The notes under the pieces: model-generated
What the model was told of the DNA's origin: nothing
The model's database searches: none
What the model saw: the letters and a program-made list of their open reading frames with translations, nothing else
Part shown: one piece after another, positions 55,901 to 64,000 of the stretch
Layout: each line of letters starts with the position of its first letter
Position numbering within the stretch: position 1 is the first letter of the stretch
NCBI RefSeq assembly: GCF_022376445.1
Contig: NW_025955150.1
Location: forward strand, 1-64,000
Length of the DNA stretch: 64,000 bases
Source of the DNA: Fomitopsis serialis
Taxonomy: Eukaryota; Basidiomycota; Agaricomycetes; Polyporales; Fomitopsidaceae
Direction: 5' to 3'
Position numbers and translations under genes: made by a program

Positions 55901-58467
55901 CTTACTTGATCAAATGTAACAAACATCGGGAAGTGTTCGTCCGTCAGTTCACTGTATCGTTGAGGCAGGTCACCTCGGAAATGCAGTTCCTCATCTAAGT
56001 TGACGAGACCTTGGTCCTGCCGCATTTGCTTGGTTGACGCCATGGCTCGCAGCTCGCCGACTGACTTGTTGGCAGTCAAGATAGAACTATGCAGGCCCAT
56101 GAAATGTTCTTGCACTTTCTCAGCAAGGACCCTTGATTGTGTGACGAAGAGTTGGCGAGGCCGACCCAAAGCGCCATCACACGACCGCCAGCTGTGCTCT
56201 ATCCCAAGCATCTTGTACAACATCGTAGTTGTCTTGCTGCACGTTACATGAGCGACGACATTCACATCAACCACAGAATTCATACCCAGTACCACTCCTA
56301 CCGAGCACATAGCAAGACCGAGTGTGTTCGATTATTGCCATCTCTTGAGACCTATTCTGGGTCAAACTTCACGAACGTAACACGGAATCAGTGGAACAAC
56401 TCACGAAACTTGGAAGACGTGAGTGGCATCTTGATCAGCCAGGATACCTGAGGCCCTGTGAGCATTGTTCCATCTGCACGCGAATCAACGTACTATTCAA
56501 TAGTGCCTTCGCCATCACGTCAAGGTCAAGTAGCGAGAAACAAGATAGGGGCCGTGCTTACTTGGGAAAATGAAACATATTTCCGAAGGCTGTGAGGGAT
56601 TTAGGTGAGTTCGATAACGGTCGAGGAGGTTCGTCATGACATACACGAGCATCTCGTGCACCTGGTTTCAGCACGCACAAAGTAAGCTCTCCTAATCAGA
56701 TCAACGTGAACCAGACGAAGCAAACGTTACCTTCTCGAGGTCGTCTTTATGTAATTCAGGAAGAGTTGATTGCGGCGCGGCAAGCTCAACCTCCACTTGC
56801 GCGGGCCAAGACGCGGGTAGGGTGGCACGAGCGTGCCCGCGACCTTGCGTCGGCCGATTGCGGAAAGTACATCTGAGATAATTGTTCAGACGAGAGGAGT
56901 CGGGGATCAAAAGCTATTGACTCGCCGTTTCTGATACTCTTTACCCTGTCGCCCTAGCTGGTTGCCGAGCGTATCCCATTGCCGCCTGTCGATTTGAGCA
57001 TGCGTGTAAATACCGAAAATTCTGATAGCTGTAGCCATGAGAGTTGTTAATCGCGGTGCACTGGCAAAGCGCAGTCAGTCAAACCTTGTCGCTCGACCTA
57101 GTACACGTCAGCAAATGGCTGTTCTCATGTGTAGCAGACTCACGCTGGTCTCAAATTCTTGGACACAGTCGATCTGGTACTGTTTACGTGGCGTCAGTAA
57201 TTTATTATCGTCTTACTTTGACACCATACATACGACTAAACGAGAATCGTCGGTCATCTTTGCTTCGTAGATCGGGATATCCGCATTGACCGTCAATTTC
57301 TTATGATTGTCCGAAGAGAAATATCCTTCTGATAGCTCCCTATTGTTCCGAATGTCAACGCCATTCTGACATAGCAGTCTGATACCCAGATGGAGTACTT
57401 ACTTGATCTTCTTCAAAGTGATATTGAAGAGAACTTCAGACTTCTTCCGCATTTGTCGCAGATCTGCTTGGGCACTCGTAGAAATCAAGATTGTCCAATC
57501 GCCGAAACCTTCGGCGCTGTCGAAATACAGCGCAGCTTTCAGAGGCTGAACGAAAGGATATGCGGAGGCAGTTTCCTCCATTTCAATACTTCCTTCGACA
57601 CGTTGCGATGGTGTTGCTGCTGAGACGTCACGCATGATATACGTCCCCTTGATCGTCTCCTTCAAGTGCGGGTACCGGATGATTTGCAAGTAACTCTGTG
57701 TCCAGTCACTCGTCAATCGCAGTGGGCCATGGTGGCGAACTTGTAACTTACCTGTAGGATGCGTTTTTGAGAGTCCAAGATGCTCGCTACAACCGCTAAA
57801 GTCTCGTTGCGATCCGACGGAATCTTGATATCGAGCTCATTGAGCAGTTTCAGGTCAGCCTTGATGCTCGACGAGGGTGCTTGAGGGTGCTTCTTCCCCC
57901 TCCCCTTCTGCTTCACCGAGCCCGATGACGAGCGTCCGGCCAGCCCCGGGTCCTCGGCGGCAGCATAGTTGAACGAGGGATCAGCGAGCACCTCTAGTAC
58001 GCGTTTCGCACGCTCGACAGAGTGATGGTTGTCATGTATATCCTCGGGCTTGGCTGAGGGCGATGGGAACTGCAAGAAGACGAGCAAGAGAGAGAATCGT
58101 CCAATGAGGCGACCGGCAAGCGATGTCGCGAAAGATTTCGCATCTGCAGGAAAGGAGGCAAAAATACACTCGCTCAGCTTGCGAGCAGCTTTGTCGTCAA
58201 CAGCTAATTGCACGCGTGAATAATCAGCAGTTACGTACAGCGGTGTCTAGCGCACTCACCGGACAAGACGAACTCCAGGAGGTGAGGTACGGAGGCCAAA
58301 TCTTCTACGATGCTGTTGACGCTGTCTGTGTTTACGAGGTTGCCTTCAAGGTCGCTGATCGCGACGCCAAGGGCAATCTCGTCCCTCAGAAGGGAGGCAT
58401 CGTAGAGGCTCAGGTTGAGCCTGACATTAGGCTTTGTCGAGAGTGTTTGAACACGTTGGTCCCTCAT
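49971..58467 (-). CDS. Giant TPR / UvrD-type superfamily 1 helicase (TRANK1-like)
   Basis: More than 2,000 residues over many short-intron exons; start placed at ATG 58465-58467 (MRDQRVQTL). The N-terminal region includes ALYFDSAEGFGDWTILIST, SSDNHKKLTV, RIFGIYTHAQIDRRQWDTLG. Helicase motifs: Walker A GRSGTGKTTTM split by an intron (about 56,240-56,310), motif II FLYVDEAQDN, motif III FWAGDTAQTISMG, motif IV NYRSHAGIV, motif V LYESKGLEFNDV, motif VI LKFLYVAITRARNHLWI. After it come TPR-like repeats (ANTACTLFSNRRYLQAMHCY, AFTKAAEAFWRSGLDAV) and a long helical tail ending near LKQKPQPMKKPKPELNM. All motifs look intact, so it is probably an ATP-driven helicase; role unknown. A GC-AG intron (GCGAGT donor, about 56,935) separates YQKR from CTFRNRP. 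The last exon runs in frame into FAS1 sequence. Confidence 0.85.
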
Positions 58468-58592
58468 AGTGTCTTCGCAGAACAACAAGGCGGGAGGAGG
58501 AGGAGGACGGCTGATTGTTTGATTTTTAAGGTCAGTTGCACACCCCTGTGAACGGCGTTTAGATATCTCGCAACGAGGCATAGAAGACGCAC

Positions 58593-58904
58593 CACTGCGG
58601 ACAACCTGTATTGTGCGAGGCGCTTACATGGGCCTAACATCGCAAGAGCGTGTATATTAGTAAGCCACCAAGTGAAAACCCCTAACATGGGAAGCACATT
58701 CCTAGAACATCACGCGATTCCGGAACATAGGAAGAACATAACACTTACATTCCCGATTCGGGGAACATTCGAAATGTTAGCCCGAACAAAGGAATGCCAT
58801 TCCCTATGTTAGGAGCTCCAACTTAGAGCCGTAAAAATATACACGTCCTTTCAATGTAAGTGCCATGTGAGCGCTTCGCGCAACGCGGTTCGTCCGCGGC
58901 AGTG
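58593..58904. mobile_element. 312-bp MITE, copy 1
   Basis: Begins CACTGCGGACAACC and ends GTCCGCGGCAGTG, with about 39-bp inverted ends continuing as TTGTGCGAGGCGCTTACATG against the reverse complement of the right end. It is the same length as copy 2 at 62009-62320 and in the same orientation, with dispersed differences. Its edge is 126 bp upstream of the helicase start codon. Confidence 0.9.
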
Positions 58905-59660
58905 CACGCACCAAGCCGGACTTCATCAAACCACATCTGTCAGCCTAGGTCTGACCCGCAGGAAACCGCGAGGCTTCATTTAGTTGCGCCGCAATCGCCT
59001 CGTTGTTTCCAAGCGCCTTGGAGTATAAGTGTCTCGTTCGAACTGGAAGATCGATCCAGGAGAGGAAGTGTAATCAAATGCAAGGGGATGCCAGTCGAAG
59101 GGGACTTGCCATCTCAGGGAGAGCGACTTCGACGGAGGACGATCCGCATGACACAACAACATAGATGTCTGGTGCATGCCTAATCGTGCCCCCAATCCTG
59201 TTCGCTGACGAACATTATGATGAGAAGCATAAGAGTCAAGAAGACCAGACGCATACGCACATCGACGTTGATTCAGAACTCCAGACCTTGTGCATGCACG
59301 CGCAAGGCACGTCATTTCGAAATGACACCGGACACTTCGATCCAACGAATAACAAGGACCCGTAGATTCGTGTAGGTCGACCCATCCTCGGTCGCTCCCT
59401 TTACCATTGCGGACCTGTAGAATCTTACGCAGGGACAAAGTTAGAATGATGACTTCAGTCGGTATGAGGTCTGATAGCAACGAGTCCGAGTCGTGAATAA
59501 GCCTAGAGCATTCGACGCATGCGATGCCGCATAGTGGACCTGTGACCCGGCCCCTGTCGTCGTCCTCAATGATGCATATCACATATCCTGGAATCACAGA
59601 AGTGTTCTGACGCAGAATCAGATCATCGACAATAGCAGCGGCTTCAAGCTTCAGGACCAA
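58905..59660. other. Region with a long open frame, no supported gene
   Basis: A 226-codon minus-strand frame (58980-59660) exists, but it has no convincing start, splice pattern or domain. It may be a relic of an unrecognised gene. Confidence 0.3.
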
Positions 59661-59699
59661 TGATCAAACCCACATTCAGCGAGGACCCCCGATAATAGG

Positions 59700-59860
59700 T
59701 GGGGACGCCAGATGCCCATCCGGACGAAATTTGGCCGACTTCGGGGGGTAGGCCAGATCCCATCCGGACGAAACAGCATGTGGTCCGGGGTATGCCCTGA
59801 GGTCCAATCCGGATCCCGGTGGCTTAAATGCGTAAGGCCAGATCCCATCCGGACGCAGAC
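59700..59860. repeat. Short dispersed repeats (CCCATCCGGACG)
   Basis: CAGATCCCATCCGGACG or a near copy occurs at about 59,709, 59,753 and 59,842, with a weaker one near 59,800. Non-coding. Confidence 0.65.
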
Positions 59861-59878
59861 TCCTTCCCGCCCTCACTG

Positions 59879-59977
59879 CACGTGAACGCTCGGCCCGGGA
59901 CCTCCGAACAAGGGCTCGCTACCTCACCACAAGTCGTGAGCCCTTGTTCGGAAGTCCCGGGCCGAGCGGTGCACGTG
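59879..59977. repeat. Long stem-loop (about 39-bp arms, 20-bp loop)
   Basis: The left arm 59879-59917 (CACGTGAACGCTCGGCCCGG...) and right arm 59938-59977 pair almost perfectly through CGGCCCGGGAC and TCCGAACAAGGGCTC, with one bulge and about two mismatches. It could be a foldback MITE remnant or a transcribed hairpin; no test is possible here. Confidence 0.75.
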
Positions 59978-60209
59978 TGGTGAGGCTGAGGAAGGAGTCT
60001 GGGCTGAGCCAGGCTACGACAGCCCAGGTTGAGCGGCAGTGTCCGGATCACTGAATACCAATGTCCGACGACCTTGGCGTCAAGTTGACCATCATCAGCA
60101 GGCCGCTCGATTGAACGCTCCCCAGGTACTACCTGTCTCCCCGAGTCTTGTAAGTCACATCTGTGCGGACAGCTTGTCCGGGACTTACGCTGTCTGGGTA
60201 CGACAGATC

Positions 60210-61639
60210 ATGTGGAACGAATATCGTCTCGTCGGAAGCTCGATCCCGAGCTGCAGGCCAAACGCTGTCGACGACGAAGAGCGGTCCCTTACCACCGACC
60301 TATCCAATCGCATACCCATGGAAGTCTATGAAAATGTCATCGAGCACATGGACCAGTGCACGCTCTACAGTTCCGCATTGGTTTGTCAGGCATGGAATCC
60401 TCGCGCCAGTTACCTTCTCTACCTCACCATCCTCATCACCTCGCGCGCGAGCTACGACTTGTTGGTGAAGCAGCTACGCACGTCGCCCCGTGTCCAGCGG
60501 TGGCTACAGTCCACACGCCAAGTAGCGCTCGGGGAACATTGGACCGACTCGGTTACCCCATTCCTGGACGCCTTCCCTCTGGTCTTCGGCCATGCATGCC
60601 CTGCCCTGCAAGGGCTCAACATTGGTTACGTTCTCCGCCCTAATATGCATCCGACTTTCCATGTTGCCCTGCGTCAGCTCCAACACCTCGTATCATTACG
60701 CCTGCATCATGTCGATCTGAGCAACAGCACCCAGTTACGACGGATTGTCTGTGCGTTTCCGTGTCTGAAGGAGCTTGCTTTGGACGCCGTGCTACTCCTC
60801 CACCCACAGCTACCACAGTCTGCTGGTGGTAGGCCCCAAAATGACCCTTCCCGAGGCTCCTGCAACATCCGGCTCAAACGACTCCAAGTCGTATCGGACA
60901 CCGACAAACACGTACAGACGTTCGGACGGACGGCCGATTGGCTTATATCCTCGGGGATCTGCAGCTCTCTGGCCGAACTGGTGACGGCCTTCTATGGCAC
61001 GCACACAGAGCTTGCCATTGAGCATGTCAATCGGCTCCTCGAGACGATGGGGCAGTCTCTGACCTCTTTCTACTGTCACAGCGACCTCAATCTCCTTCGT
61101 GAGTAGTCTTTCGGTTCCGTATGTTGTGTTGGACGTCGCTAAGCCTTGGTCATCCACCAGATCACTCCCCTTGCAACCTAGTACATAACACGGCCTTACG
61201 TCAGTTGACGGTAAGGCTGAATGTCGACCCCTACCAGCCCACGGAGGTCTCGGAATGGGCAGACGCGGCAAACGAGCTTCGTGGGGTCTTTTCCACGGTG
61301 CGGAGCTACCAGCTCGAGCACATCACAGCCCACTTCAGGTTCGTGTTACCCAGCCCCGTGAACGAGGAGAACTTCCGCCAAAGCTGCAAGCAGCTGGACT
61401 CAGACTCGCGCGGTCTGCACGACGTCATGGTGCGGCCGTACTTTCACGTATTGGCGGAGGCCAAGATTGAGATAGAAGTCGAGTGTTGGGTTGACTCTGA
61501 GGATGATAGGAAAGAGGAGATGGACCGCTTCGTCAGTGCGATGGAGCCCATATTACGGCGATTGTTTGCGCCATGGCACGATCGCGGTGTAGTCAATGTC
61601 AACGTCACATCCACGACAACGAAGTTGTGGGCAGAGTAG
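60210..61639 (+). CDS. F-box protein
   Basis: F-box proteins usually act as substrate adaptors of SCF ubiquitin ligases. Start taken at ATG 60210 (MWNEYRLVGSSIPS); ATG 60318 is an alternative. The F-box is near residues 32-75: NRIPMEVYENVIEHMDQCTL, then SALVCQAWNPRASYLLYLTI. Leucine-rich segments follow (LQHLVSLRLHHVDLSN, FPCLKELALDAVLLLHP). One intron (GTGAGT at 61,099 to CACCAG at about 61,160) joins LLH to HSPCNLVHNTALRQLTVRL in phase. It ends in a C-terminal domain with acidic stretches and TKLWAE at 61639. Intact as read. Paralogous to the gene starting at 63391. Confidence 0.8.
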
Positions 61640-62008
61640 ACAGTTCAATCAACCTCTCCTGGCTCCGGGGACCGGATACCGTCGTATTAGCAAGTGCATC
61701 GCTTGTGCATCGCGGTTGACATGAAAGGGTGCGATCACATGACCGTCACCTACTGAAGTCTGACGGTCGCGAGCCTCGCGCGAGCACCACCGTGGACTGC
61801 TTGCTTCAGAGCGACGTCAACAACGTTACGCAGGCTCTGGGTGAACTTGAACGGAGTACCTTGGCTTTCCCGGTATACTGCACCCGGGAAAGACGGTGGG
61901 TCCCAGTGTCGAGCTTATGCTGATAGGGCCACGGCCGCGGGCAGACCCGAATGACTTATGACACCAAACATGGAGGATGCCGGTGCTAGATGTGAGTGTA
62001 GACGCATA

Positions 62009-62320
62009 CACTGCGGACAACCCGGATTGTGCGAGGCGCTTACATAGGCCTAACATTGCAAGGGCGTGTATATTAGTAAGCCATCAAGTGAACTTCCCTA
62101 ACATGGGAAGTACATTCCTAGAACATGGCACGATTTCGGAACATAGGAAGAACATAACACTTACATTCCCGATTCTAGGAACATTCAAAATGTTAGGCCG
62201 AACAAAGGGATCCCATTCCCTATGTTAGGAGCTCCGACTTAGAGCCGTAAAAATATACACGCCCTTACAATGTAAGTAGTACCATGTGAGCGCTTCGCAC
62301 AACGCGGTTTGTCCGCAGTG
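62009..62320. mobile_element. 312-bp MITE, copy 2
   Basis: Same ends (CACTGCGGACAACC ... GTCCGCAGTG), length and order of internal sequence as copy 1, including CGTAAAAATATACACG near the right end. It lies between the two F-box genes. The flanks show no clear target duplication. Confidence 0.9.
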
Positions 62321-63390
62321 ATCATGATAGTTCCTTCACGTAGCTTACAATCCCTTGATGCAGGTGTAATCCCAGATCTTTGTGTCTTCAAACTGGACGC
62401 TTCGGCCTCTAGCGTGGCATCGTCGCGCCTCTGCTCGTGGTCCACGTCGATGTCGTTTTCGTGCACCGATCTCAACCTGACTTTCCTGGTGGAACTGGTA
62501 CGCACATTGTCTTGTAGGATGTGTGATTTGTCAGTCACGCATGAGGGCCGTCTTCTATAGACAACCCGTTCGTGCAGATGCTGGAGGCCATCCAGTATCC
62601 GACGCACCTCCACGAAGTACTTGCCATCCCTACAAGGGTGAGAGATTTCCGCATGCCGTAAGCTCGGAGCTTGAGATGATCAACGGTTGACAGCGCGACA
62701 TATTCATCAGGCTATCCCCGTCATAGTGATCCCAGATGTATTGTAGCCTGTAGGCAGTCAGTCCTGAATGTGGGCTTCGCGCAGCGTTGCAATATGGTCA
62801 CCATGGTGAGCTGGTCAATTTTCGTGCATGGGCTTTGCCTTCGAAGCAACTCATCCAACCTCCGAGCACAATAGGGTCGATTTCATCGTCTCACGATCCT
62901 GCATGGCAAGGCGGAATGAATTTAAGGCACTGACTCTTTGGATATTCCCACACAAGAGGCACGATGTCGTAGTCCAGCCATATGGCTATTCCGATGCGCT
63001 TCAGGAAGGTGATATGAACGTACATGTGCGTGTGAACGGCTGATCCGAACAGAATTTAGTGTAAGTCATCACGTCAGTCGAAAACCAGTGCCGTGGTGTT
63101 ATCATTGTATGCTCGCCACTCAAACTCGCAGAACAGGTTATTCTTGGGCGTTCAGCTCCCAGGACCACATGGGGAGACGTCTTTGAGCTTATGTGCAATA
63201 AAGGATTGTGGCTCTCATATCGTCGGACTGGTGACAGACAACAGTAAGCAGTGCAAGGTTACGGTAAGGGAAACATTTGACTGAGCGCTGCCTACAGAAG
63301 CTCCCCCCTTCTCTTGCAGACTCCCTCGTGCGTATGATTTGCTGAAGAGTCCACTGGTCACCGTTTACTGACTACATTGGGACGGGACAG
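62321..63390. other. Intergenic region between F-box genes
   Basis: Short open frames on both strands, for example a minus-strand stretch with VEVRRILDGLQHLHERVVY at about 62,540-62,613, are too isolated to call a gene. It may contain decayed gene fragments. Confidence 0.35.
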
Positions 63391-64000
63391 ATGAGACAGG
63401 AAATCACCCTTCCTGTTGGTTCGTCTCTCAGTCATGGAGCAGGCATTGCCGACGCGTCGTCCAGACTCATACCTGGGGCTCATTCATTCATTACCGCCCG
63501 TGTATTGGATGCAGGCCACGCTTACGAAACAGCGAAGACGAACTGGTTGAAGAAGTCAATGGACGGGAAGAAAAGTACTTGGCAGATTATGAAGAGAGCG
63601 ATAAATGGAATCAAGACGAGGATGTCGAAGTCCTTGCCGTTGCACCTTTCAGATCGCATTCCTCTCGAGGTGTTTGAAGACATCGTTGACTATATGCCCA
63701 TATCTACCTTGCTGGATGCCGTGTTGGTTTGTCGTGCCTGGCATTCCCGAGCCAGTCGCCGCCTCTATTCCACAGTCGTGATCAAGTCGCGCACGCAGTA
63801 CGACCTGCTGGTCGAGCAGTCTCGCACGTCGCCTCGCGTCAAGCAATGGCTTACGACGACCCGCGATCTCATAGTCCTTTGTTCCTACAACTCAAAGCGA
63901 GAAGGGATCACCTTCCTCAATTCCCTGCCTCTCGTCTTCGCCCACACATTACCTGCTCTCCGAGTACTCGACATCCGTCGTATGCTGTGTTATAACATGC
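63391..64000 (+). CDS. F-box protein, truncated by the window end
   Basis: Open from ATG 63391 (MRQEITLPVGSSLSHG) with no stop before the window ends. The F-box reads DRIPLEVFEDIVDYMPISTL, then AVLVCRAWHSRASRRLYSTV. This is followed by IKSRTQYDLLVEQSRTSPRV and TFLNSLPLVFAHTLPALRVL, which align with SRASYDLLVKQLRTSPRV and PFLDAFPLVFGHACPALQGL in the gene at 60210-61639. The two are tandem paralogues. The F-box sits about 90 residues from this ATG, so an internal start or an upstream intron is possible. Confidence 0.75.
   Translation, partial: MRQEITLPVGSSLSHGAGIADASSRLIPGAHSFITARVLDAGHAYETAKTNWLKKSMDGKKSTWQIMKRAINGIKTRMSKSLPLHLSDRIPLEVFEDIVDYMPISTLLDAVLVCRAWHSRASRRLYSTVVIKSRTQYDLLVEQSRTSPRVKQWLTTTRDLIVLCSYNSKREGITFLNSLPLVFAHTLPALRVLDIRRMLCYNM

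Noticed and set aside
58980..59660. 226-codon minus-strand open frame
   Set aside because: No clear ATG context, no splice-consistent partner and no recognisable domain.

Overview
The window looks like a piece of a basidiomycete (Agaricomycete, probably Polyporales-type) nuclear genome. Genes are split by many 45-70 bp GT-AG introns, intergenic DNA is short, and the families are those expanded in mushroom-forming fungi: KDZ transposases with a CxC2 cysteine domain, F-box proteins, PIN/XPG-type nucleases, a very large TPR plus UvrD helicase, and a WGR-PARP. The species cannot be fixed from the sequence alone. All exon joins were worked out by eye.

Layout. 1-13.1 kb: lineage-restricted genes of unknown function. 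They include two related minus-strand genes (2.6-6.1 and 0.6-2.1 kb), a plus-strand gene with a tandemly duplicated exon-intron unit (6.3-8.6 kb), and two more unknown genes (9.5-10.4, 10.9-13.1 kb). A 14-bp minisatellite recurs three times here. 13.3-15.6 kb: a member of a large unnamed family whose start codon is out of frame with its body. 15.6-17.6 kb: non-coding direct repeats. 17.6-21.2 kb: a frameshifted KDZ transposase. 21.75-24.2 kb: an apparently intact XPG/FEN-like nuclease.

24.25-43.8 kb is a nest of mobile DNA. The outermost layer is a tyrosine-recombinase gene (minus) paired divergently with a SAP-domain gene (plus). The recombinase is cut in two by a 15,670-bp KDZ-type transposon (25,212-40,881) that has imperfect terminal inverted repeats and a 7-bp target duplication and lies inside a 51-bp intron. 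That transposon carries a KDZ transposase and three other genes, one with an RNase H1 N-terminal (viroplasmin-like) domain. Its transposase is interrupted in turn by a 2,613-bp hAT-like element with 13-bp perfect inverted repeats.

44-64 kb is more host-like: a candidate solo LTR beside an RD-rich CCHC protein, a PARP with a 719-bp foldback element just upstream, a ~9-kb helicase gene joined in frame to the tail of a fasciclin/GPI protein, two copies of a 312-bp MITE (one just upstream of the helicase), and two related F-box genes, the second running off the window.
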